From Escallonia rubra (lineage: Eukaryota > Streptophyta > Magnoliopsida > Escalloniales > Escalloniaceae): 64,000 nt of DNA. Below, piece by piece: positions 12,370 through 22,589 of this stretch (positions are counted from its first letter, which is position 1; each line of letters opens with the position of its first letter). The stretch lies in the NCBI GenBank assembly GCA_033065855.1, contig JAVXUO010002649.1, positions 5,001 through 69,000 on the forward strand, in the 5' to 3' direction. The notes beneath the pieces are model-generated. The model saw only the letters and a program-made list of their open reading frames with translations, was not told where the DNA came from and searched no databases. Position numbers and translations under genes: made by a program.

Positions 12370-13263
12370 GAGATGGTACCGGAGCATTACGGTCCTGTGA
12401 CGGGTAGAGCATAAGAAAGGATTCGGCTGGTTGGGTTGTAGAATCCTAAGTGATGAATCCTATAATGTAATGAAATGTTTGAAGTCGCCAGTATGGTGAA
12501 TAGTGTTTTTGACTTGCGTTTGGAGGTTATGTATGAGTTGTGAGGCCCTTTTTCATTCAGGTGATGGAAGTTGGCCCATGATAGCGAGAACGATATGTTT
12601 CAAGTTGCAAGAACCTCACCAAGGTTATGAAGATGCATGTAGCATACTAACTAGATAAAGGTAATGTAAGGCTATATTTTACGTGATAAGAGCGTAGAGA
12701 CTTCGGGACTTTTGGAAAGTTATGTGGTCTCTTGAGCGCTAGAAGTTTTAGAGCGTACGCAATGACCTAGTAAGTTTGAGCTTAGCATTATGATTTGAAT
12801 AGGAATTGTGGCGTTTAATATTCGTGGGCCATAAATTTAGGTGCGGAGTTCTGTTATGTTACCGCTCTCAGATTTATGCAGGGACAACATAATCTCTAAC
12901 GTTTTAAATATTATGAAATTCGAGGCCGAATTTCTTTTTATCGGAGGAGAATGTAGCACGTATCCCTCCTTAAATTAAGATGAAGGTTAGTTACAATAAA
13001 CTATTACGGTCAATTGCGCATTTGGTGAGACTCATTGTATAGCGATGATTTAATGGCATAGATGAAGACATGGTCATTGTTGATATATTCTAGCGCGACG
13101 ACAGGGCTTGTGCTTCAAGAGTATTTATATTTGACGTAATTTTCCTTTGTGGATTAAAGTCACCAAAGTAAAGTGTCATGACGGTGGATGAGACAAAGCA
13201 TAATTAACATAATATCTAGTGAATCCAAATTTAGAGGACGAAATTTCCGTAAGGAAAAGATAA
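12370..13263 (+). mobile_element. Short non-coding internal region, copy 3
   Basis: Parallel to 2357-3258 and 6893-7784: altered primer binding site at 12374, an LTR-start-like TGTAGCACG at 12952, and the terminal GAGGACGAAATTTCC with a purine tract before the next LTR start. No coding frame. Confidence 0.6.
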
Positions 13264-13480
13264 CGTAACAATCCAAAATTTTTATTTTGTCGGCAATTCA
13301 TATTTCGACTTTGATCTAATTAGTTTCGGGTCTTTTTGTAATATTAGAAAGTTTTGGGGTGAACTTGAGAAAAATATCCAAAGTTGGAGGGGGTTTTCGA
13401 TAATTTTTCATACTAGGTAAATACATATAAGATGGTTCGTAGGACCAGCCATCCCATAACACTTCTCCTCCTTCTGGTAC
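13264..13480 (+). mobile_element. Truncated LTR copy 4
   Basis: Starts CGTAACAATCC and follows the first roughly 210 bp of copies 2 and 3 (TCGGCAATTCATATTT, CTTTGATCTAA, GTAAATACATATAAGATGG). It is lost near a CA-rich tract (13480-13510). This ends the tandem array. Confidence 0.7.
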
Positions 13481-13523
13481 ACACGCGCGCACACACACCG
13501 ACACACGCACCTTTCTTAATTTA

Positions 13524-14666
13524 CCAAGGCATTTTAAGTTAACATAAAACTAAATTATGAAAAGAATGGTATACCGGTACATATCTTACGCGAAGAAAGT
13601 ATTAAAAAAAGTAAGAGGAAGAAGATATATAGAAACCAAACATTATTAAACATATATGGACGTAAGCATCGTCAAAGTTATTCATTAGCTTGAGACAGTA
13701 TGACCAGGTCCAATTTGGCCCAAACAAGACAACTGTGTATGCTTAAAGTATGGTGTTTGCTTGCTTGATATAGAGTTTATAAGCACTGCAAAACTGTGCT
13801 TGAGATAGTGTGTGTCTGATCAATGTTTCAGGTGGGAAGACAAAGTTGGACTCATTGTACACTTTTCTGCTGGGGGCACAGCCTGATTAAAATGCACGAA
13901 TCACCAAAATTAACTACGTAATGCCATAAAATCCATTCCAGTTACACTTTTAACCCACCATTGAAAATACACGTAATACTCAGCACACCCATAAAATTTA
14001 AGTCCAATATTACTCTTAGATTACTCTTAGTTCCAATCTAACTATTCACACCTTCATATAGGCTTCAAGTTACTAAGCCAGCAACTCATATGGGCTTCAG
14101 TAACTGAACCAGAAACCAGCCATCAAGGACGACTTTGATACATCACCACAGGTTCAGTCTAGAGACCGCAGAGCAGTGACCACAGCAGGAACAGGAGCAG
14201 GAGCCAACTTTTAGGGTTAGGAATCCCAGGGAACAGCTTTGGCCATTTTTATGTGTGATTGATCTCCTCTGTCCGACATCTTTGGTCGACTATATGTCCA
14301 AATAGCTGTATGAATCTTAAAAGTTATTCATGTCTGTCTTTCTCTTTTGGTTGTTTTAAAACCAATTTATGCTTTTTGCTACCGATGGCAACAATTTTGC
14401 AGTGCTTATAAACTCTATTTCAAGCAAGCAAATACCATATTTTAAGCATACACAGTTGTCTTGTTTAGGCCAAATTGAACTTGGTCATACTGTCTCAAGC
14501 TAATCAATAACTTTGACGATGCTTTACGTCCATATATGTTTAATAATGTTTGGTTTCTATATATCTTCTTCCTTTTTGTCTTTTTTAATTACTTTCTTCG
14601 CCTAAAGATATGCACTGGTACCATTCATTTCTTGTTTTAGTTTTATGTTAACTTAAAATGCCTTGG
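13524..14666. mobile_element. Element with about 275-bp terminal inverted repeats
   Basis: 13524-13797 reappears as its reverse complement at about 14393-14666 (CCAAGGCATTTTAAGTTAAC against GTTAACTTAAAATGCCTTGG), with small differences. The roughly 595-bp centre has no supported frame. No clear target duplication is seen, so the superfamily is undecided. Long TIRs without coding suggest a Mutator-like or foldback element. Confidence 0.75.
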
Positions 14667-15425
14667 GAAAAAGACTAATGCTTTTATCTGATAGTCACTT
14701 TTTCTGTTTTCTTCTTATGTTTTAAAGTTCCAAGTTTTTTTTTTTAAATATTTTTTTTTGAACCCAATCACTATTCGCCAAATTCTTTAGAAATAACATG
14801 TATTGGCATTCATATGATGTAGCGTAGTCTCTTCCTAAATTTACTATTTTTTTAAAAAAAATGCTATCAAAACAAGTTTAGACATGTTTCTCAAAATCGA
14901 AGTTAATGTCTTTTAATATTTCAAAGGCATAAATACATAAACAAAGAAAATGATTCACAAGTAAAGGCCTCCTTAGCAAAAATAGGCTATTGAATTACGC
15001 CATTAAACCCCATTTAGGCTATTGAATTCACAAGTAAAGGCTTCCTTAGCAACTCAGATATTCGCCATTCGCCATTCTACCGAGTGACACACTTTGCTAT
15101 TTACAGCTAGCAGGGAGCAGCTTTGGCCACAGCAGGAGCAGGGATCACCAGGAGCGGGATCAGTTAACGCAGGTCCAGTCCAGAGAAGTACAAAGCAAGG
15201 TCTGAGTATGACCAACTTTCAGGTGTAAGAGTCCCATGGAACAGCTTTGGCCATTTTTATGTGTGAGATGATCCCTTATGTCCGAAATCTTAGGTTGACT
15301 TTATGTTTGACAACACTGGCATCAAGCAGTCCGAATAGCTGTCCAAATCTTAGTTATTCATGTCTGTCTTTCTGTTTTTGTTGTTTTAAAACCAATTTAT
15401 GCTTTTAGCGACTGATGGTAAGATC
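14190..15425. repeat. Direct repeats 14190-14400 and 15210-15425
   Basis: Two copies of about 210 bp share GGAACAGCTTTGGCCATTTT, GTTATTCATGTCTGTCTTTC and AAAACCAATTTATGCTTTT. The left copy lies inside the inverted-repeat element's centre and runs to its right arm; the right copy is outside. The stretch 14667-15802 otherwise holds no gene that I can support. Confidence 0.65.
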
Positions 15426-15802
15426 TCTTTGATTGAAAAAAAAAAGTGAAAAAGAAAAATTATATGCTTTAAGCTACTAATGGCCAATCAATATCATGAT
15501 TTTAGCTGCCGATGCTAATCTTGTTCTATATATCTGAGCACAACAATAGACAAAATCTGTCCTATCCTTCATATCACCGAGAAAAATTTAGCTAGCTATA
15601 AGTCGTTTAGAAAGAAGTCACAACTCTCTCTGGGAACACGTGGCAATTACTAGCCACAATGTATAGTTAGTCGTACTTATTTATGGACACCACAAAAAGA
15701 AATAAGGCCATAGTAAGTGGTACTAGGAAACCAAGATTGTTATTACATGAAACGTTGTAATTGCATTCATATAAACCTTTTTTTTTTGTTTGGGTGACGA
15801 AC

Positions 15803-17115
15803 TGTAACACCCCGAAACCTGAGGCTAGTTTGACCGTAGAAATTTTAGATAATTAATTATTGGACCTTTAACGACGAATTGGGTGAGCATTAATTTTGTG
15901 ATCTTTATGATAACACCCGAAACCTGAGGCTAGTTTTACGGTAGAAATCCTAGATAATTAATTATTGGACTTTTAATGACGAATTGGGTGAGCATTAATT
16001 TTGTGATCTTTAGCGATAATGTTTAGAACTATAATTAAGTGGTAACTTAACGATAGCAGTTATAAGCGATACTGATTTAGGTCTTTATTCTGGGTCAGCT
16101 AATTCTTTAACTTAAATGGGGAAAAGTTGTCTGCAGTGGTATTGAACTGTGATCCCTACTTTCAATCCAATTAATAATAATTTGTTCAAATGAACTCCGA
16201 TTTCGTCCGTTCAACTCCTCTTTAATCTATAATTTTATTCGTTTCAACATAAGAACACTTCTAAGTAAGTTCTAACATTATTTGAATGCCACACTTGAGT
16301 TTTGTAAGAATTTGTTAAGTTCTAGCGCATCATTTTGCGTAACTTATGGTGAGGCTCATATTGAACAGTGGGCCACGAGGTATAGGTGATCCATCAGTTT
16401 AGATTGTCTCTGTATTTTGTTAGTGTCCTTTCTCATCTATTGAACATACGTGCACTAAATTTCGTGAGCCATGTCACAATGTATTTGACGCTTTTGTTGA
16501 TTTACCTATGTAGATTGGAACGTGGGTTAGCTCAGTGGGAAAAGCTAAAGATCGCGATCTTAGTTTCTAAACATTGTCTCACATTTCAGTGATAGCACGT
16601 GTGACCTTATTCTGAGTGGCTCTCTAGTGTCTATCTCTGCTCAGGATATTTTTTTGACATTTTGAAGTTATGTCTCGTATATGTTCCGTTAAAAGTTATG
16701 TACCTCTGAAATTTCGTTAATCAAATAGTTTTGTATTCCTTTTGGTTGGTCCATCGAGTGACCTTTCAGGGCATTTGGCTCACTCTATTATTGTTTTTCC
16801 TTTCATGTGACCAGTAGGTGAAATTGGATTACATGGCTAGTTGTGCAGCTGAGAGCTAGCGATTTTTATCTCAGAGTCAGTATTAAAATTTGTAGATGTA
16901 ATGTTAAGACCATTGAATTCCTTTAGGATTTATTTGGGAACTCCGTGTTTGAGTAATTTGGATTATATAAATGCTTTAGGCAGTTATGACATTTATTGAT
17001 GTATCTTTGGGAATGATTGATGTTCTGAATGACCACTTGAGAGACTTTTTGATATTTTAAGGTTTTCCAATTTGTTTATTTGATATTCACGCTCCTAAAA
17101 TTCGGGACGTTACAA
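15803..17115 (+). mobile_element. TGTAACACCCC-type LTR fragment with a duplicated start
   Basis: Starts TGTAACACCCCGAAACC and has a candidate end CGGGACGTTACA at 17115. The first 108 bp or so are present twice in tandem (15804 and 15912 onward), with a shared TAATTAATTATTGGAC block. The opening is related to the LTR at 58625 (CCTTTA(A/G)CGACG, GGTGAGCA). No coding frame is supported. Confidence 0.6.
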
Positions 17116-17344
17116 TTAGTCGCTAATTTTCTAACCCAAACTTTTATATATTTGTGAAATGGTCCTAAAATAAACATTTGTGACAGTTTATGCGCTACGA
17201 AAAATTGTTAACAGGTTATTAAGCTATCTCGTGTCACAAATCGTCGATATTAAGTTCACCGCTACTAAAGAAAATTTTTTCTGTCGCTAAAACGTTATCA
17301 AAAACTAAAGTAGATAGTTCGCCGCTAAAAATACACATCGATGT

Positions 17345-17399
<55 letters not shown>

Positions 17400-17646
17400 T
17401 GTCGCTAAAAATACACGTCGATGCTAAGTATTAAAAATATATATATAGCTTATGCTAATTGTCATTAAGTACCTCGATCAATATCACTCATAATGGCCAT
17501 CGTGAAATTATGCCTAATAGTTTTTCAAAAATATTTGTCGCTAAAGATTGCCGATAAGATTTTCGCTCACGGAAATCTACGCTAAAATTTTCGTAAGAAA
17601 GTCACGCTTTAAAATAAAATTAAGCGGGCAGGTTGGGGTGCTACAA
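17116..17646 (-). mobile_element. Minus-oriented fragment of the same LTR family, with AT microsatellite
   Basis: Reverse-complemented, this matches about 59010-59170 of the LTR at 58625 (the TTTAGCGGCGA, ACGAGATAGC and TTTAGCGACAG blocks). Its minus-strand start reads TGTAGCACCCC at 17646. A TA microsatellite lies at about 17345-17392 and a second beyond the fragment at 17742-17768. Confidence 0.55.
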
Positions 17647-17737
17647 AACTCACCGAAAAACCCTTATGCCTCTGTGTGTGTGTGTTTCTCAACCGTGCTT
17701 CAGAAAACTAGAGGAAAAAGGGTTTGGGATGGCTGCT

Positions 17738-17765
<28 letters not shown>

Positions 17766-17771
<6 letters not shown>

Positions 17772-17905
17772 CAAAAGTAATTAGTATTTTTGGCATTAAA
17801 AGAAATTTTTGGCTGGTAATTAGTCCCCAAAATACTATTAATTCTGCAACAAAACCACTCATACCCGGCAATGCAAGGGAAGCCATCGAAAAGCTACTAA
17901 ACATA
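17766..17905 (-). pseudogene. ndhD: Plastid ndhD fragment (NDH complex subunit 4)
   Basis: On the minus strand, residues [24 protein letters not shown] and [10 protein letters not shown] are a highly conserved membrane segment of plastid NdhD, a proton-translocating subunit of the thylakoid NDH complex. About 45 of roughly 500 codons are present, without a start or the catalytic core. Upstream homology stops at MFSS. Downstream the frame runs into the TA microsatellite. It is a nuclear copy with no expected function. The identification is by recall of the family sequence and is strong because the stretch is nearly unbroken. Confidence 0.85.
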
Positions 17906-18230
17906 TTGCCCCCAATTTTTATGAAATACAAGATGCTCATTGAATAACAAGAAATGAATCTTCACTTCTATAATTCCAGTCAAAAGATTCAAGGTTCTTT
18001 TCTAGATGAATAACAGTAATTGAAGTCTCATTTGTATTTTGGATAGGCTAACAACAACAAAAAAAAAAAAGACAATACAATTAGGTATTCATTGGGATTC
18101 TCAAATTTCAAAGATACTTATTTCGGATGAGCCAAGTCAATAGGATGAATCAAATGAGTTCTGCATCACGACCTTTGTACTACGCACATTACATTACTTA
18201 GACGGGTTCTAGAAAGTCATGTAGTAGGAA

Positions 18231-18389
18231 ATGATTTATTCGTCTAGATAATATTTTTCCTTGTTCACTAATAAATCGACTAATTAAACTCATGTTTCTA
18301 TAATCAATTCGATCCCCCGATTGGATCGGGGGCAAACGCCTACGAAAAGATCGCTTGGATTTCAGAAAGGGTCGCTTGGATTTATCCAT
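18231..18389 (-). pseudogene. rps18: 5' fragment of plastid rps18 (ribosomal protein S18)
   Basis: From an ATG at 18389 the minus strand reads [15 protein letters not shown], then [15 protein letters not shown] and [17 protein letters not shown], the N-terminal half of plastid S18, a protein of the small ribosomal subunit. After about 53 codons the homology breaks and an unrelated tail continues to a stop at 18198. The sequence 5' of the ATG (to about 18540) looks like the plastid leader. It lacks the C-terminal half, so it is a dead nuclear copy. Confidence 0.9.
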
Positions 18390-18639
18390 GGTTTTGGTTT
18401 GTTTAGTTTATTCCTTATTGCGAAAATCCTATTTTGGTCGGATCTAAAATGAATTAGAATAAAAAAAAAATAGGATTTTTTTTGTTTATTTAAATATGTT
18501 ATTGTTATATATAATGTCATTTTTCCCCTTACTTGGAAGGGTGACACACAGGTGCTCTGTTCGATCTATTTCTTTATCTTTATCTCCCCATGAATTGTAT
18601 GTCTGAGAAAAGGGTATGCTAGAAAAATTATAGAATTAG

Positions 18640-18926
18640 AGGAACTCCTCTTCTTGGATGAAATGATCAAGGAATACTCGGAGACACGTAAACGATCCAA
18701 TTAATCAAGATACAGAATGAGGATCATATCCATACGATTTTGCACTTCTCAACAAATATAATCTGTTTCATTATTCTAAGCGGTTATTCTATGTTGGGTA
18801 ATGAAGAACTTGTTATTCTTAACTCTTGGGCTCAGGAATTCCTATATAACTTAAGTGACACAATAAAAGCTTTTTCTATTCTTTTATTAACTGATTTATG
18901 TATCGGATTCCATTCGCCCCATGGTT
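18640..18926 (+). pseudogene. cemA: Internal fragment of plastid cemA (envelope membrane protein)
   Basis: The plus strand reads [17 protein letters not shown], then after a frame change [18 protein letters not shown], and then [20 protein letters not shown] and [20 protein letters not shown]. This is the central to C-terminal part of CemA, a plastid inner-envelope protein. A short internal deletion with a frameshift lies near 18690. Homology ends abruptly at 18926 against unrelated AT-rich sequence. There is no start or end, so it is a nuclear pseudogene. Confidence 0.88.
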
Positions 18927-19191
18927 GGAAAATTACCCAAAACCCCCTAAACTTTCTATAGCTATTCTAAATTTACCCAAAACTTTTTATTATTACAAAA
19001 TGACCCAAAATAACTATTTACAATAATTTAATGTACTAGGAAAATTTTAACGGATTGTTACATAACCCCACTAAACTAATCATCGTTTAAAGTTGCTAAA
19101 TAAAATGTCGATGTTAAGTAAAAAGCAAAAAGAAAATATCGTCGCTAATTTTTTTTTAAAATTTATCTGTTAAAGATGTCGGGGTGTTACA
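18927..19191 (-). mobile_element. Minus-oriented LTR-start fragment ending GGGGTGTTACA
   Basis: The right edge reads GGGGTGTTACA at 19181-19191, the reverse complement of the family's LTR start, and the preceding 120 bp hold family-like TTAGCGACGAT and AACATCGACATTT phrases. CAAAC follows (19192-19196), and CGAAC precedes the LTR start at 15803. One reading is a single composite unit 15803-19191 with a one-mismatch 5-bp target duplication. Confidence 0.5.
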
Positions 19192-21280
19192 CAAACTCAA
19201 ATTACAAATCTTGGGACAAAGTCTCTTATATAGGGAAAGAGAGGCGGTGAGAGAACCAACCTCACAGCTCATGACTTGCTGGCTTCTTGTTCATGGTTTA
19301 GGAAGCAAATGAGGAGGCTAACAATTATTGACTAAGTCAACAAGTCAAACCAAGTTTAATTTCTTAACATCGTCCCTTAAACTTGGTTTGATCACTCCGA
19401 GCATCTTTTTCAGCTTGAAAAAATAAATTACAGAAGAAAAGCTCCTTACGAGCTGTGTGAGTGTGAGGACAAAGTTTTATACTTTGTGAGATAGCAAATC
19501 AATAATATGAGGATTTATTTTGGGTTGTCAAAATCTATTTTTTTCTTGGGGCAATTTAATTTAATTGCCAACATTTCAGAATTTTCTTAAAAAACACGAC
19601 CCTAACCTTCTTCTACTCAATTTATACTATAACAAGCATTACATAAGTTACTGAGCTCTAACATTACAGATTCACATACAAATACGTACCCAACCATCAC
19701 CATAAGAGTACTATGTGTGTGCCCGTGTTTGTATACATGTGTGTCCAGATTATTGGTAAAATACAGTGAAATTAATGAACATATACCAAGTGTCAATCAG
19801 TTATAAAATGAACTAGACAACGAATTTTTCATTATTCTTCTAGTTATATATTGTCTGGTCAAAGGTTTGTTGCTTCTAAGGTTTGTTGCTTCTAGGGTTT
19901 GTTCCCCCCCCCCCCCCCCACAAGTTGTTCCCCCATCCCCTTTGTTCCAGAAACATGAGATCGGCTCGAATCTGGTGGTGGCTATGGTGCTTCGGCGCAA
20001 CTTGTGGTGTAGGTAAAGCGGCTCCATGGGGTTGTTGTGGTGGTGGTGGCGGTGAATGTCTGGTGTAGCCTTGTACGGCTACTGATGGTGGTTGTCCGGC
20101 GGTGGATGCCCGGCTGCTGATGGAGTTTAGTGGCTCTTGGTGGCGGTGTGCAGAACTGGCAGTGGTAGCAGATTCTAGCAATGCAAGCAGTACTCACCAC
20201 GCATGGTGGTGCGAGTCGGTGTTACGGTCTGGCGGGCGAGGCGTAGTTGGCAGAGGCAGGACATGTGTTGGGTTAGGGTGAGCTGGCATTGGTTGGCTTT
20301 ATCTGTTGTTTTTTAGTTAGTGATTATCTGTCATTTTCTTAATGTTTATCCCTATATATTTAAAAAAACAAAAGGACAAAAAAGACAAAAGAAAAGAAGA
20401 CGCATTACCTGTTTAGTTTATTTTCATTTATTGCTTTTTTATTATTTCAGTGTTTGAGTAGTTGTTTCTCTAGTCCTTTTACTTTTTATATTTTGTTTAG
20501 TTAATTTATAGTTGGTAGTTAGCGGTGCTACCTTAGTTACTTTTGTGATTTCTATCAGATGAGATGTCATCTGTGCATTATTTTGCTTGCCTCCGGACAT
20601 TATGTAACCCGTCTTTAGTACCAATGGTAGGATTCTTAACCTTTTTCGAAAACAAAATTAAAAAAAAAAAAGACATTTTATCTTTTACTGATTACTCGGC
20701 TACAATCGGCTACAACAACCAATCAAGAAAAGAAAATGCAGCTGCAGATGTAGCCTTCTGTTCCAAAAGGGCAATAAGTTCCATGTTGATTAATTTAGTT
20801 TTGGAATAACTTGGTGGTTGGCTTGACAATAATGTCCTGGATCTGCGATTTCGATTTCCATAATCGTTTTTTTTACATGCTTAGGGGAAAGGGTTTGCCC
20901 CGAGGTCGAGGTAGAATCACTTTTATGATGCTATTCCAAATAGAATCAAAATTTGACGACGAATCATTGAGAAAAAGAACGGATTCGCGATTCTAGCATG
21001 TGCTCGGCCCAATCTATTACACGAGAGTGGACCCGAGCTTTAGGCATGTGTTGAGCCTGTAAAGTTAGGCCCAAGCTGGTAGGCTAGTATTAGGCCCAAG
21101 CCCTACTTTGGGCTTACGTCTGGCCTCCTGAGATAAACAAAAGCTGCATACTATAGAATTATGAGCTATCTCCATGAGCTACTATATTAACTGTCAGGAA
21201 GGAAACGATCAAATATCGTGCTATAAAAACTCAGCTTATAGCTATTTCTTTCTTCTCATCTCGACTCTGTATCTCATCGC
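19192..21280. other. Intergenic DNA, no supported gene
   Basis: I find no gene here. The stretch holds a 16-C run (19904-19919), a GGT-rich patch (about 19970-20200) whose overlapping frames on both strands are compositional, and A-rich and T-rich tracts. A patch at about 20880-21000 could be organellar, but I could not identify it. Confidence 0.5.
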
Positions 21281-21510
21281 TGTAAAAGGAAAGGATAAAG
21301 TCAGCCCCATAATTTCAGAGAATCAATCTCAAGATTTGGAGGAAGATCGCGGACAAACTTTGCACGAAATCAGCCGCATGAAGTCAGCCCCGTCATTGCC
21401 GAAATCAAGTTTCCAATCAACGTAATGTGCTGGAAATGTTGTATGTAAGTGCTGTATATAAGCCATGCACTAGAGGCAGAAAATGTATCGAGAAACACAG
21501 ATTTCTTTCA
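21281..21510 (+). repeat. 5' LTR of the copia element
   Basis: 230 bp starting TGTAAAAGGAAAGG and ending TTTCTTTCA. A TATA-like GCTGTATATAAGCC lies near 21452. It pairs with 25954-26216 with few substitutions. Confidence 0.9.
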
Positions 21511-21528
21511 ATGGTAGCAGAGCAGGTT
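21511..21528 (+). promoter_or_regulatory. Primer binding site (initiator tRNA-Met type)
   Basis: TGGTAGCAGAGCAGG follows the 5' LTR by one base. The family consensus is TGGTATCAGAGC, so one base differs. Confidence 0.85.
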
Positions 21529-21576
21529 TAATCCTGCTGTGGTAGATTCAAACTTTTGTTGTCTTATCTTTTCTTC

Positions 21577-22520
21577 ATGGCTTCATCATCTTCGTCAAAG
21601 TACCCTTACCCAGCAGCCCTTAACATTGGGAATTTTGTTTCCCTTAAACTCACCCTATCCAACTTCCTGCTATGGAAAACCCAGTTTACGGGCCTCGCCG
21701 AAAGTCAAGACATGATTGGCTTTCTGGACGGTGGTTACCCGATGCCTAGTAAGTACATAATGGCCTCCGATGCTGAAGTTGCAGGAGACAAGCCGATGGA
21801 AAATCCAGATTTCAAGATCTGGAAGCGATCAGATCGATTACTCCGAGGATGGATTACAGGCACACTTTCTGAAGAAGTTCTCAGACTAGTGGTTGGTTTA
21901 GAGACTTCAAATGAGGTATGGGCTGCTCTTGTTGATTCTTTTGCTCAAGAATCACAAGAAAGATAATTTTATTTGACACAAAAATTACAGTTTCATAGCC
22001 GAAAAGACTTTAAAACAATGTCTGAATATCTTCGTGTTTTCAAAGAGATTTGTGATGATTTAGCAGCTATAGGGCAACCTGTAGATGATCGCCAAAAGGT
22101 ATTTGGCCTGCTTAAAGGTCTTGGTATTGGCTATGAATCCTTTATTACCACTATGCTAAAGCCACCCATACCATCCTACAAAGAAATTGTCCAGTTGCTT
22201 CAAGGACATAAAACTATGAGAGCTTTACATAGTTCTGAAGTCCTTGGAGCAAATCCACTTGCAGCCTTTGTTGGACAGCATACCCATGGACAAAATGGAG
22301 GAAAGAATAATAAGCGTGGTAAGCAGTGATATGATTCTTTCACCTCAAAAGGTCGGGGATTTGCACAAGCTAGTTACTCACCATCTCATGAAAATGCAAA
22401 TCGTGGAAGTCAAGTAAGTAAGTCGCCAAAAAATTCATCATAAGAAAAAAAGGAAGTAAGATGTCAAATCTGCGACAAGCCTAGGCACACTGCACTTCGT
22501 TGTTACCAAAGGTTCAACTA
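21577..22520 (+). pseudogene. Copia gag (capsid region and zinc knuckle), broken
   Basis: From ATG 21577 (an in-frame ATG at 21556 is also possible) the frame has the copia gag N-terminus and the UBN2-type core (FKIWKRSDRLLRGWITGTLS, ALVDSFAQESQER). A TAA at 21964 replaces the usual glutamate codon. The same reading continues from 21967 (LTQKLQFHSRKDFKTMSEYL, ICDDLAAIGQPVDD) to a TGA at 22327. Further on, CQICDKPRHTALRC is a CX2CX4HX4C RNA-binding knuckle (about 22462-22505). The product would form the capsid of virus-like particles. At least three stops make it non-functional. Confidence 0.85.
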
Positions 22521-22589
22521 GGCTTATCAACCAGAGGATACAATTAAAGCGCTTGCCGCAATGTCTATGTCTGACAGCCAAGAGTTGGC

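Larger units (their letters stand above)
17769..18926. other. Mosaic of plastid DNA in the nucleus (NUPT)
   Basis: Three recognisable plastid gene pieces lie together: ndhD (minus), the start of rps18 (minus) and the middle of cemA (plus). In plastid genomes ndhD is in the small single-copy region, while rps18 and cemA are in separate parts of the large single-copy region, so the insert is rearranged. Sequence between them (17906-18230 and 18390-18640) also looks plastid-like, but I cannot name it. LTR-like sequence lies on both sides. Confidence 0.8.

Noticed and set aside
16525..16600. GGGTTAGCTCAGTGGG resembles a tRNA or SINE A box.
   Set aside because: No B box or cloverleaf follows, and the sequence lies inside LTR-like DNA.
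19876..20200. Several overlapping frames, Pro/His-rich or Gly-rich.
   Set aside because: Compositional artefact of GGT/ACC repeats and a poly-C run. No homology recognised in any frame.
20880..21000. A patch that looked organellar (ATTGAGAAAAAGAACGGATT).
   Set aside because: I could not match it to a specific plastid or mitochondrial gene, so it is not listed as one.
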